Shown piece by piece: positions 34,981 to 43,377 of a stretch of DNA of 64,000 nucleotides (positions within the stretch are counted from its first letter, which is position 1; each line of letters starts with the position of its first letter). The notes beneath the pieces are model-generated. The model searched no databases, was not told where the DNA came from, and was given only the letters and a program-made list of their open reading frames with translations. This stretch comes from Herbaspirillum rubrisubalbicans (GTDB taxonomy: Bacteria > Pseudomonadota > Gammaproteobacteria > Burkholderiales > Burkholderiaceae_D). The DNA lies in the NCBI RefSeq assembly GCF_003719195.1, contig NZ_CP024996.1, positions 5,022,001 through 5,086,000 of the forward strand, in the 5' to 3' direction. Position numbers and translations under genes: made by a program.

Positions 34981-37900
34981 CTAGCAGAAATCGCGGCTGT
35001 TCACACTGATGTCGCCCAGCAAATGAGACAGGTCGACCAGTCGCTTGGCCACCAGATGCTTGACGCCGGCATGGCTTTGCCAGATGCCGTAGACCCCCAG
35101 CAACGAGGCATTGAGCACTTCATTGCGCTGTTTTGCCACCAGCGCAGGCCAGACGATGACGTTGGTCGAGCCGGTCTCATCTTCGATGGTCAGAAAGAGG
35201 ACGCCCTTGGCCGTGCCCGGCCGCTGGCGCACGGTGACGATGCCGCAACCGCGGGCGAACTGCCCATCCTGAAAACTCGCCATGACCTCGTGAGAAAGAA
35301 ATTTCTGCTTGCTCAGCAGAGTCCGCAACAGGGCCAGTGGATGACGTCGCAGCGTCAGACCGGCACTGCGGTAGTCGGCCACGATGTCTTGCGCTTCGGA
35401 AAGGGGCGGCAAGCGCAGTGTGGCTTCACGTGAGGGTGCGCTGCGCAGCAGATCGCTGGTCGGTGCGGCGTCGAGTGCCTGCCACAGGGCTTCGCGCCGG
35501 TTCCCGCTCAGTGCGTGCAGGGCGTTGCCGGCGGCCAGCGCCTGCAGGTCGCGTTTATCGAGATGGGCGCGCAGGGCCAGGTCTGGCAGATCGGTGAAGG
35601 GCGCGCTGCGCCGCGCTTGTGCGATACGCTGCGCAGCCTCCTCTCTCATGCTGCCCAGCAGGGATAATCCCAGTCGCACCGCAGGTCGTGGCGCCTGGAT
35701 TTCTTCCAGCGTACTTTCCCAGTGGCTGCACATCACATCCGCAGGCAACACCTGCACGCCATGACGGCGCGCATCCTGGATCAACTGCGAGGGCGAGTAG
35801 AAACCCATGGGCTGGCTATTGAGCAAGGAGCACAGGAAGGCTTCCGGTTCATGGCATTTGATCCAGCTGCTGGCATAGGCCAAGAGCGCGAAACTGGCCG
35901 CGTGACTCTCCGGGAAACCGTATTCACCGAAGCCCTGGATCTGGCGAAAGATGGCTTCGGCAAATGACTTGTCGTAACCGCGTGCGAGCATTCCATCGAT
36001 CAGCTTGATCTGATATTTGTCCATGCCGCCTTTGCGCTTCCAGGCTGCCATGGCGCGCCGCAGTCCATCGGCTTCGCCGGGGGTGAATCCGGCGGCCAGC
36101 ACCGCAATCTGCATCACCTGCTCCTGGAAAATGGGAACGCCTCGGGTGCGCTCCAGGGCCTGGCGCAGGATTTCCTTGGGATAGGTCTCGGCCTCTTCAC
36201 CGGCACGCCGGCGCAGGAAGGGATGCACCATGCCGCCCTGGATCGGCCCCGGCCGCACGATCGCCACCTGCACCACCAGATCGTAGAAACGCCGCGGCTG
36301 CAAGCGCGGCAACATGCTCATCTGCGCCCGGCTTTCGATCTGGAACACGCCGACGGTGTCGGCCTGGCAAATCATGTCGTAGGTGGCGGGGTCTTCGCGC
36401 GGGATGTCCTGCATGGTGAAGGGTGCGCCGCGCCGCTGGCCCACCAGCTCCAGTGCGCGCCGCAAGGCCGACAGCATTCCCAGCGCCAGGATATCGACCT
36501 TCAGCAAGCCCAGCGATTCAAGATCATCCTTGTCCCACTGGATGACGGAACGCTCGGGCATGGCGGCGTTTTCGATGGGCACCAGGCGCGAGAGCTTGTG
36601 GCGTGCAATCACGAAGCCGCCCGTATGCTGCGATAGATGACGCGGGAACTTGATCAATTGCAAGGCCAGCATGGCCCATTGCTGGGCGATCGGCGAGCTG
36701 GCATCCAGGCCGCATTCGGCAAAGCGTTCCAGCATGTTGTCGCGACTGTCGAACCACTGCTGCGATTTGGCCACCTTGTCGACGATGGAGGCATCCACCC
36801 CGAGCGCCTTGCCGACGTCCCGCAGGACACCGCGTGGCCGATAGGTATGGACGGCGGCTGCAATGGCGGCGCGCATCCGGCCATATTTGCGATAGATGTA
36901 CTGGATCACCTCTTCGCGCCGCTGGTGTTCGAAATCGACATCGATGTCGGGCGGCTCGCCGCGCTCCTTGCTGATGAAGCGCTCGAAGAGCATGACCGAA
37001 CAGGTCGGGTCCACCTCGGTGACACCGAGACAGTAGCAGACCACCGAGTTGGCGGCGGAACCTCTGCCCTGGCGCAGGATGCCCTGGTCCTTGGCGAAGC
37101 GGACGATGTCATAGACCGTCAGAAAATAAGCTTCATAGGCCATGTCGTTAATCAGAGTCAGTTCATGTTCGATCTGATCGATGACTTTTTGCGGGATGCC
37201 TGCGGGGTAGCGCAGATGGGCGCCCAGATAGACTTCCTGGCGTAGATAGCCGGCGGGTGTCTGCCCGTCCGGTACCAGTTCTTCGGGATATTCATAGCGC
37301 AATTCGCTCAACTTGAAATGGCATAGCGAGGCGATGCGCAAGCTTTCCTGCAAGGCAGAAGCGGGGAAGACATTGGCTAGCCGCAAGCGCGAGCGCAAGT
37401 GCTGTTCGGCATTGGGGGCCAGATCGTAACCGCACTCGCTGACCGCCTTGCCAAGGCGAATCGCAGTCAAGGTATCCTGCAATGGCTTGCGTGAACGCAC
37501 ATGCATATTGACTTGGCCGAGCGCTGTGACGGGCAGGCCATGACGCCGGGCGACAGTGTCAATCACGCTGCGATGCAGGGCGTCGAACGGGCGATACAGT
37601 TGCGTCAAGCCCAGCCAGGCACGCTGTGGAAAAGTCTCTTGCAGCCACCGGGCCTGACGCTCCAGGGTGGCCGCATCGGCCGGATAATGCGGCGCCAGGA
37701 TCAAGAGGCAATCAGGCAGCCCGCGCAAATGGCGATGCGAGGCGGGTGGTGCGGCCAGGTCATCGAGGCTGAGGTGGTAGCTCCCTTTCTCGACACGGGT
37801 GCGCCCCAGCGTAATCAATTCGGATAGATTGCCGTAGCCCTCACGGTTCTGCGCCAGGGCAATGAGGGTGAGCGGGGGTTTTCCCGCTTCCCATTCGATG

Positions 37901-38148
37901 CGGAAAAAGGAGCCGATGATCAGTTTGATGCCAGCATCCCGGGTTTCCACGTGGGCGCGTACCACCCCGGCCAGGGAACATTCATCGGTCACGGCCAGCG
38001 CCGTATAGCCGAGCTGGACTGCGCGGGCGGCCAGTTCTTCGGCATGGGACGCGCCTTCCAGAAAGCTGAAGTTGGACAGGCAGAACAATTCGGCGTAATC
38101 CGGAATGGCTGACGCCGCTGGGCCGCCCAGGGGCAAGGTGTGGCTCAT
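34981..38148 (-). CDS. dnaE2: Error-prone DNA polymerase DnaE2 (ImuC)
   Basis: DnaE2 is a C-family polymerase that extends past lesions together with ImuA and ImuB after DNA damage. The 1055-residue product has an N-terminal PHP domain (FSFLEGASHAEELAARA, LAVTDECSLAGVVRA), the C-family catalytic acids in GEPPDIDVDFEHQRREEV (near 405), a thumb/HhH region and a C-terminal OB fold. The length of about 1050 and the short C terminus separate it from the replicative DnaE1. The start at 38148 is 17 bases after imuB. It is the last gene of the imuA-imuB-dnaE2 operon. Confidence 0.95.
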   Translation of the reverse strand: MSHTLPLGGPAASAIPDYAELFCLSNFSFLEGASHAEELAARAVQLGYTALAVTDECSLAGVVRAHVETRDAGIKLIIGSFFRIEWEAGKPPLTLIALAQNREGYGNLSELITLGRTRVEKGSYHLSLDDLAAPPASHRHLRGLPDCLLILAPHYPADAATLERQARWLQETFPQRAWLGLTQLYRPFDALHRSVIDTVARRHGLPVTALGQVNMHVRSRKPLQDTLTAIRLGKAVSECGYDLAPNAEQHLRSRLRLANVFPASALQESLRIASLCHFKLSELRYEYPEELVPDGQTPAGYLRQEVYLGAHLRYPAGIPQKVIDQIEHELTLINDMAYEAYFLTVYDIVRFAKDQGILRQGRGSAANSVVCYCLGVTEVDPTCSVMLFERFISKERGEPPDIDVDFEHQRREEVIQYIYRKYGRMRAAIAAAVHTYRPRGVLRDVGKALGVDASIVDKVAKSQQWFDSRDNMLERFAECGLDASSPIAQQWAMLALQLIKFPRHLSQHTGGFVIARHKLSRLVPIENAAMPERSVIQWDKDDLESLGLLKVDILALGMLSALRRALELVGQRRGAPFTMQDIPREDPATYDMICQADTVGVFQIESRAQMSMLPRLQPRRFYDLVVQVAIVRPGPIQGGMVHPFLRRRAGEEAETYPKEILRQALERTRGVPIFQEQVMQIAVLAAGFTPGEADGLRRAMAAWKRKGGMDKYQIKLIDGMLARGYDKSFAEAIFRQIQGFGEYGFPESHAASFALLAYASSWIKCHEPEAFLCSLLNSQPMGFYSPSQLIQDARRHGVQVLPADVMCSHWESTLEEIQAPRPAVRLGLSLLGSMREEAAQRIAQARRSAPFTDLPDLALRAHLDKRDLQALAAGNALHALSGNRREALWQALDAAPTSDLLRSAPSREATLRLPPLSEAQDIVADYRSAGLTLRRHPLALLRTLLSKQKFLSHEVMASFQDGQFARGCGIVTVRQRPGTAKGVLFLTIEDETGSTNVIVWPALVAKQRNEVLNASLLGVYGIWQSHAGVKHLVAKRLVDLSHLLGDISVNSRDFC

Positions 38149-38165
38149 GATGCGTCGCTCCTTGC

Positions 38166-39641
38166 CTAGCCGAATAGGCCGTGCAGATACCACTGTGGCT
38201 CAATCCCCTCGACATCGCCGATGCGCTCACGGTAGATCCAGTACTGACAATGCTTCACATCCTCGGCGATGTAATAGTCGCGGGTCACCAACTGGCCGTT
38301 CCACCAACCGGCTTCGATCCGTTCGGGCGGCGAGATCGGGCGCAGGCGCGAGCCGTAATAGGGACGGTGTTGACGCAGACTTAATGCGATGGGCTGCTCC
38401 AGCAGCCAGGTCGGACGCGGTGCAAAGGGATGTGCATCAAACGGATGCTCATCAAGCCGGCCCGCCGGCGTCATCACGGATACCCAGCGGTTGGCCTGTT
38501 CCGGGCGATAGTCGGCCAGTGGCGAGGCTTGCCTCACCTGCTCCGGGCCCAGGCGGGCGATCAGCAATTCGACCAGCCGCTGGTAGTCCGCCGGCGAGCC
38601 GCCCGGTTCGGGAAAGAGATCCTCGCTGGCCGGGGCCATGGCCTCGGTTTGGGTGGCTTCCAGTACCGCAGCAATGACCGGCGCGCACAGTTCGAGCTGC
38701 GCCAGGCGCTCCTTGAGCAAGCGCATCAGATGCGTATCCACCCAGGTGGGTTCGGCCAGCGAGAGCTGGATCATGGTCGGTGCCACGGCTTGCCGACCGC
38801 GTTCATGCTCCAGCGCGACCTGCACCTGGGTGACGGCCAACTGGCGCGCACTGAGCCAGCCGCAGAGTTGCACCAGCAAGGCCTGGATGGCATGTTGCGC
38901 AGCCTCGGCAGACTCGATGCGCGCATTGAATTCGATGCGTTGCCGGAAACTCGGCGGCATCTCGATCCAGGTATGCAACTCCGGGGCCGTGCCATAGGCG
39001 CGATCCAGCAACTCCAGCATCCGCGCATCCGCGCGCCGCTGCACACCGGCGCGCGGCAAGCGGCGCAAGTCGGACAGGGTACGGCAACCGATGCCGTCCA
39101 GCCAGTCGAGATAAGGGCCGGCTGGCGGCAAGGCGGCCACCGGCAGTCGATCCAGTTTGCGATGCAGATGAGCCATCTGGAGAACATTGCCGGCGCCGTA
39201 GCGCGCCAGCAGGGCTGCGCCAGCCGCAGTCGGTGCGCAACTGACACGCGCCGTCAGCCCGAGTTGCTTCACCGTCTGGCACACCCGCCGCCGCAAGGCC
39301 CGGATCCCGCCGAACAGACGGAGGCTGGCGCCGATATCCAGCACCAGGGTGGCATGGTCGCTGACACTGGCTTGCGGCGTGTATTGCAGCAAGGCGGTGG
39401 CCACCGCGAAGCGTTGTTGCGCTTCGCGCTCGGGGGCGCGATCGTGCAGCGGCGCTTGCGGCAACAAGGCCAGCACGCCACCGCGCGTCATGCCCACGCG
39501 CACCCCGGCCTCCCGCGCGCCGGGGGAAGCGGCGATGACGCGCGCGTGCTCCAGCACGACGGCCGCAGCGTCATCCAGCCAGTTCGGATAAAACACCTCC
39601 AGCGGCAGCAAAGGCAGGTGTACGGCGATCCACAGGCGCAT
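38166..39641 (-). CDS. imuB: ImuB, Y-family polymerase-like mutasome protein
   Basis: ImuB is a catalytically inactive Y-family homologue that links DnaE2 and ImuA to the sliding clamp. The 491-residue product begins MRLWIAVHLPLLPLEVF, where the acidic active-site residues of true Y polymerases are replaced. The fold continues with AASPGAREAGVRVGM and an LRRLPRAGVQRR segment in the finger/HhH region. The C terminus (RERIGDVEGIEPQWYLHGLFG) is typical of the family. The 5' end overlaps imuA by 71 bases. Confidence 0.92.
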   Translation of the reverse strand: MRLWIAVHLPLLPLEVFYPNWLDDAAAVVLEHARVIAASPGAREAGVRVGMTRGGVLALLPQAPLHDRAPEREAQQRFAVATALLQYTPQASVSDHATLVLDIGASLRLFGGIRALRRRVCQTVKQLGLTARVSCAPTAAGAALLARYGAGNVLQMAHLHRKLDRLPVAALPPAGPYLDWLDGIGCRTLSDLRRLPRAGVQRRADARMLELLDRAYGTAPELHTWIEMPPSFRQRIEFNARIESAEAAQHAIQALLVQLCGWLSARQLAVTQVQVALEHERGRQAVAPTMIQLSLAEPTWVDTHLMRLLKERLAQLELCAPVIAAVLEATQTEAMAPASEDLFPEPGGSPADYQRLVELLIARLGPEQVRQASPLADYRPEQANRWVSVMTPAGRLDEHPFDAHPFAPRPTWLLEQPIALSLRQHRPYYGSRLRPISPPERIEAGWWNGQLVTRDYYIAEDVKHCQYWIYRERIGDVEGIEPQWYLHGLFG

Positions 39642-40272
39642 GAGGCAAGAGATTCAGAGAAGGTAAGGAAACAAACAGGGGGGCGGCGCGCAACGGTCCG
39701 CGTCGCTTGATGAAATCGATCGCGATGCCCCCTGGTGCCGCTGTCAATGCCAGTCGCAACGGCGCCGGCGAGGCATCCTGCGCGCAACTGCCTGGGCGCA
39801 GCATGACGAACAGCGTCTGGCCGCTTTGTGCCGCCAGATGCAGGCGCCGCACACTCTCCGGGCGCAGGTGCCGCTGCCACAGCAGCAGGGCGGCGCAACT
39901 ATCGGATTTGAGGATCTGTTCCGCCGCCCAGGCCGCGTCGGCGCTGGTGGTGGTACGCACCGCCAATAAGCGCGCAGCTTCCACCCCGATCTGTTGCCAG
40001 CCGATGAGGTGGGGAGCATGGGGTGTCTGCACCAGGGCAATCCGGCGCGGCGCCAGGGATTGCAAGGCCGGGCCCAGCAAGCGCAGCTCGCCCACGCCGG
40101 GTTGTTGCAACAGGAAATCGATCAGCGACCCGGTCGGCCACCCCCGTCCCGGCAACTCTTGCGCCAACTCGGCAAAGCCGGTGTCGATACAGCGCGCGCC
40201 TCCCTGGGCCAACTGGGAAGCGCGCCAGAGCGAGTGATGGATACTTTGGGGTGAAGGGCGCAACATGATCAT
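39571..40272 (-). CDS. imuA: ImuA, RecA/SulA-like mutasome protein
   Basis: ImuA is a RecA-like protein without a proper Walker A site that takes part in damage-induced mutagenesis. The product of about 233 residues begins near MIMLRPSPQSIHHSLWRASQLA and has the GWPTGSLIDFLLQQPGVGELRLLGPAL region matching the RecA-like core. Two ATGs (40272 and 40266) are possible. The long open frame upstream is not coding because the promoter and LexA box fall in it. Its 3' end overlaps imuB by 71 bases. Transcription is predicted to be SOS controlled. Confidence 0.88.
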   Translation of the reverse strand: MIMLRPSPQSIHHSLWRASQLAQGGARCIDTGFAELAQELPGRGWPTGSLIDFLLQQPGVGELRLLGPALQSLAPRRIALVQTPHAPHLIGWQQIGVEAARLLAVRTTTSADAAWAAEQILKSDSCAALLLWQRHLRPESVRRLHLAAQSGQTLFVMLRPGSCAQDASPAPLRLALTAAPGGIAIDFIKRRGPLRAAPLFVSLPSLNLLPHAPVDRRTPAFAAAGGVLSELAG

Positions 40273-40277
40273 CAATA

Positions 40278-40293
40278 CTGTATATATGTACAG
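40278..40293. promoter_or_regulatory. LexA box of the imuA-imuB-dnaE2 operon
   Basis: The site CTGTATATATGTACAG matches the E. coli-type CTGT-N8-ACAG SOS box exactly, and flanking bases extend the symmetry to 20 bases. It lies five bases upstream of the first imuA ATG and overlaps the predicted -10 hexamer, so LexA would block polymerase directly. Confidence 0.9.
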
Positions 40294-40319
40294 TATAAAT
40301 GACTTGTTGTGTTCGTCAA
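40292..40319 (-). promoter_or_regulatory. Predicted sigma-70 promoter of imuA
   Basis: On the minus strand, TTGACG (40314-40319) and TATACT (40292-40297) are separated by 16 bases, a good sigma-70 match. The start of transcription would fall about 12 bases before the ATG at 40272, leaving no room for a normal Shine-Dalgarno sequence. Confidence 0.7.
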
Positions 40320-40367
40320 CAAAAGCCCATTGTTCTGCTGGCTGCTGACCGATGTTTGGCAATGAGC

Positions 40368-41060
40368 TTAGAAGTTGTGCAGGATGCCCGTGTGGAGCCC
40401 GGCCTGGACCCGGCCGGGCAGCAGATGTTGTTCCGGGCGGACGCTCTTGAGGCCGGGCGTGCTCGCCGCCTGCGTGAGCGAGCTGGGGTCGGACCGATGG
40501 CGCAGGGAACCGATATGACCAAACCACTGCGTGTGCTTGAACAGCGTGTATTGCACCATCCCGCCCCTGCCATTGGAGAGCGGATTCAGGTAAGTCAGCG
40601 CACTGTCCGTCAGTAGCGCGCCATGCCTGCGCTCCAGGGCAGACCTGCCCGACAGCGGCGCCAGCGCGTGCTCGGTATCGACGCTGCCCTTGCCGGCCAG
40701 CAGATCACGGCCGCCCAGCAAGCCGCTCCAGTTCAAGGAAGTCAGGCCGATCCAGAACCTGCGGATCTGCGCCCCCAACTGGTCGGCCCGGCCCTTGAAG
40801 GATTGCGACTGGTAGAACACGCCCCGGTTGTCAGCGGCCAGATCCTCGGCTTCGGTGAGGTTGAGAAAGCCGGTGCCGTCTGCGCCGCTATCCTGCGGCA
40901 TCGGACTGGCAAGCTTGTCTTCGGATGCCGGCACCGGGTTCAGGTAACCCAGTGCGACATCGCTGCCCGGCGCCAACCCGGCCTCGGATTGCGCCTGTAC
41001 ATTGCCGGCCGACAGGCCGATGAGCAGCATTGCCGCAGCGGCCCTGGTATGCGTGTTCAT
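40368..41060 (-). CDS. Exported protein of unknown function
   Basis: The 230-residue product has a clear signal peptide (residues 1-23, AMLLIGLSAGNVQA-Q). The mature part contains two similar short motifs, VALGYLNPV near 37 and ALTYLNPLS near 155, and a WIGLTSLNWSGLLGGRDLLAGKG segment. No family is recognised. A strong ribosome binding site (AAAGGGAGGGG) precedes the ATG. The gene is divergent from the GntR regulator, and each has a copy of the same 13-base element upstream. A role in the periplasm or outer membrane is likely from the signal peptide only. Confidence 0.7.
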   Translation of the reverse strand: MNTHTRAAAAMLLIGLSAGNVQAQSEAGLAPGSDVALGYLNPVPASEDKLASPMPQDSGADGTGFLNLTEAEDLAADNRGVFYQSQSFKGRADQLGAQIRRFWIGLTSLNWSGLLGGRDLLAGKGSVDTEHALAPLSGRSALERRHGALLTDSALTYLNPLSNGRGGMVQYTLFKHTQWFGHIGSLRHRSDPSSLTQAASTPGLKSVRPEQHLLPGRVQAGLHTGILHNF

Positions 41061-41498
41061 GAATTCGCCCCTCCCTTTGGATTGCTCATATATCTGACCT
41101 CTTACCTCTTACATCTGAGGTCTGATCTTATCTGTCGATTTTTTTGACTACAAATGTACTAAAGTGCAGGTTTTAGGAGAAACGCAACAACTTAGTTTTA
41201 GCGAAAATAAAATCCAGGTGGTGTGAAGAAAAAATTTCCATCCTTATCTCCACCCATCTCCTAAAAGGCGCTTCCAGACTAGGTTTTCAAAAAATAAAAA
41301 ACACCTTGGAGGCCATCTTTAGCACCCTGCAAAAAGATTCTTCATCGAATTTTTTTAAGTAATCTCACAGATTTTTCTATGCGCCTCGCCACGCCATTCA
41401 AACGAAAAATGACATGCTAGAATCGCGCCCTGATATCTGACCTCTCCCCTCCAGGCCGAGCCGATCCGCCCGGCTTTCGATAGCAAGGAAGAACAACA
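41061..41498. promoter_or_regulatory. Divergent control region with a repeated 13-mer
   Basis: This 438-base AT-rich gap separates the exported protein and the GntR regulator. The element ATATCTGACCTCT occurs twice in the same orientation, at 41090-41102 and 41433-41445, close to each gene start. A partly inverted copy (CTGAGGTCTGAT) lies at about 41115-41126. It may be an operator. The centre (41260-41370) is A/T-rich without a recognisable gene. Confidence 0.45.
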
Positions 41499-42254
41499 AT
41501 GACAGCCCGCATTCCAGCCTATCGACTCGCCCAGGCACAAATCAAACGCTTCATCGAAGAACGCGGCCTCACGCTGGGCGACGCCCTGCCGCCCGAGGGA
41601 ATGCTGGCCGAGGAACTCGGCATGAGCCGCCCCTCGCTGCGGGAGGCGGTCAAGAGTCTGGAGTCGCTGGGCATCCTGGAATCGCGCCACGGCGAAGGCA
41701 TCTATGTCAAAGGCTTTTCCTTCGACACCATCCTCGACAACCTGCCCTACGCCTTCGCCGCTGATGGCAAGCAATTGCGCGAACTGTTGCAGGTACGCGC
41801 CGCCATCGAGACCGGCGCCGCGCCGGCCATCCTGCAGCACATGTCGGCGGCCCAGCTCAAGACCCTGCGCCAGCAGGCCGATCACATGCTGGTGCTGGCG
41901 CGCTCGGGGGAAGAGGTCGGCGAAGAAGACCGCCAGTTCCAGGCCACCCTGTATGGCTGCCTGGACAACGCCTTCCTGAGCACACTCACCGACCTGCTCT
42001 GGCGCATGTTCCATCGCATGGGCGAAGCCCGCCTGGCGCTCGATGGCCGCCTGGCCGAAGCCACCGCACGGGATCGCATCCAGCTCGCCAATATGATCGA
42101 GGCCAAGGATCTGGAGGGGCTATTGCAAGCCTGCGAGAAACACTTCCAGCGTCTGCTGGCCCAGCTGGAGGTGTCGCCAGCGCAGCCCGGTGACAAGCCA
42201 GGCAAAGCCGGCAAGCGCGCGGCAAGCGCCAGCAGCGGCCAACAGCAAAACTGA
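41499..42254 (+). CDS. GntR-family (FadR/FCD) transcriptional regulator
   Basis: The 251-residue product has an N-terminal GntR winged helix (AYRLAQAQIKRFIEERGLTLGDALPPEGMLAEELGMSRPSLREAVKSLESLGILE) and an all-helical FCD ligand-binding domain from about residue 85. The last 25 residues are a low-complexity Ala/Ser/Lys/Gln tail not typical of the family. A good AGGAAG ribosome binding site precedes the ATG. The effector is unknown; it may control itself and the divergent exported protein. Confidence 0.88.
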   Translation: MTARIPAYRLAQAQIKRFIEERGLTLGDALPPEGMLAEELGMSRPSLREAVKSLESLGILESRHGEGIYVKGFSFDTILDNLPYAFAADGKQLRELLQVRAAIETGAAPAILQHMSAAQLKTLRQQADHMLVLARSGEEVGEEDRQFQATLYGCLDNAFLSTLTDLLWRMFHRMGEARLALDGRLAEATARDRIQLANMIEAKDLEGLLQACEKHFQRLLAQLEVSPAQPGDKPGKAGKRAASASSGQQQN

Positions 42255-42383
42255 GGCACTCAAGCAAGCTCATCATTGGCAGCAAGCTTCGCAGGATTTA
42301 CAGCAGGAGATGAACAATCCGACATCGCTTGTCCCAGGTCGGACGTGTAGAATCTCCCTTTTTGCCCCCTGCCCCGGAAGCTT

Positions 42384-43310
42384 ATGTGGTTTAAGAATCT
42401 ACAGATCTATCGTCTGCCCGCACCGTGGGCGATCACCGCCGACGAACTCGAATCCCATCTCGCACCGCAGGCCTTCACCGCCTGCTCCAGCCTGGACATG
42501 CAAAGCCAGGGCTGGGTGCCGCCGCGCAACAATGACAAGCTGGTGCACGTGGTCAATCGCCAGCTGCTGATGAAGCTCGATACCGAGAAGAAACTCTTGC
42601 CCTCCACCGTCATCAACCAGGTCACCAAGGCCCGTGCCGCCGAACTGGAAGAACAGCAAGGTTTCCCGCCCGGTCGCAAGCAGACCAAGGAATTGAAGGA
42701 ACAAGTCACCGATGAACTGCTGCCGCGCGCCTTCTCGGTGGTGCGTAGCACCTGGGTCTGGATCGACCCGGTCAATGGCTGGCTGCTGGTCGATGCCGGC
42801 TCGCCGGCCAAGGCCGAGGAAGTCTTGAAGCTGCTGTTCAAGGCCATCCCCAAGTTCCCGCTGGAAACGCTGCGTACCGTCATGTCGCCGGCTGCGGCCA
42901 TGACCGACTGGCTGGCCAGCGACGAAGCCCCCAACGGCTTCACCGTGGACCAGGATACCGAGCTGCGCTCCACCGCCGAGAGCAAGGCCACGGTGCGCTA
43001 CGTGCGCCACACGCTGGAGGCCGAAGACATCCGCCGCCACATCGAATCCGGCAAGCAATGCACGCGTCTGGCGCTGACCTGGGCCGACAAGGTGTCCTTC
43101 GTGCTGACCGAGAACCTGTCGGTCAAACGCATCGCGCCGCTGGACGTGCTCAAGGAAGACAGCGAGATCGCCGGCAAGAACGATGATGAACGCTTCGATG
43201 GCGACTTCATGCTCATGGCCGGCGAACTGGCCAAGCTGCTCTCGGCGCTGGTCGATGCATTGGGTGGTCAACTGAAGGAAAACGACGGCACGCTGGCGCG
43301 CGCGGCGTAA
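42384..43310 (+). CDS. rdgC: Recombination-associated protein RdgC
   Basis: RdgC is a ring-shaped DNA-binding protein that limits RecA-dependent recombination. The 308-residue product begins [11 protein letters not shown] and contains [31 protein letters not shown], the typical N-terminal domain. [34 protein letters not shown] segment near 215-250 is also diagnostic. GGAAG lies just before the ATG. A strong terminator follows. Confidence 0.95.
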   Translation: MWFKNLQIYRLPAPWAITADELESHLAPQAFTACSSLDMQSQGWVPPRNNDKLVHVVNRQLLMKLDTEKKLLPSTVINQVTKARAAELEEQQGFPPGRKQTKELKEQVTDELLPRAFSVVRSTWVWIDPVNGWLLVDAGSPAKAEEVLKLLFKAIPKFPLETLRTVMSPAAAMTDWLASDEAPNGFTVDQDTELRSTAESKATVRYVRHTLEAEDIRRHIESGKQCTRLALTWADKVSFVLTENLSVKRIAPLDVLKEDSEIAGKNDDERFDGDFMLMAGELAKLLSALVDALGGQLKENDGTLARAA

Positions 43311-43330
43311 CTGGCACTGCCGTATGAAGA

Positions 43331-43368
43331 AAAACGCCGCGATGGGCAATCCATCGCGGCGTTTTTTT
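43331..43368. terminator. Bidirectional terminator between rdgC and lhgO
   Basis: The stem ACGCCGCGATGG / CCATCGCGGCGT with a five-base loop is flanked by an A-run and by TTTTTTT. It separates convergent genes. Confidence 0.9.
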
Positions 43369-43377
43369 CATATTGCG

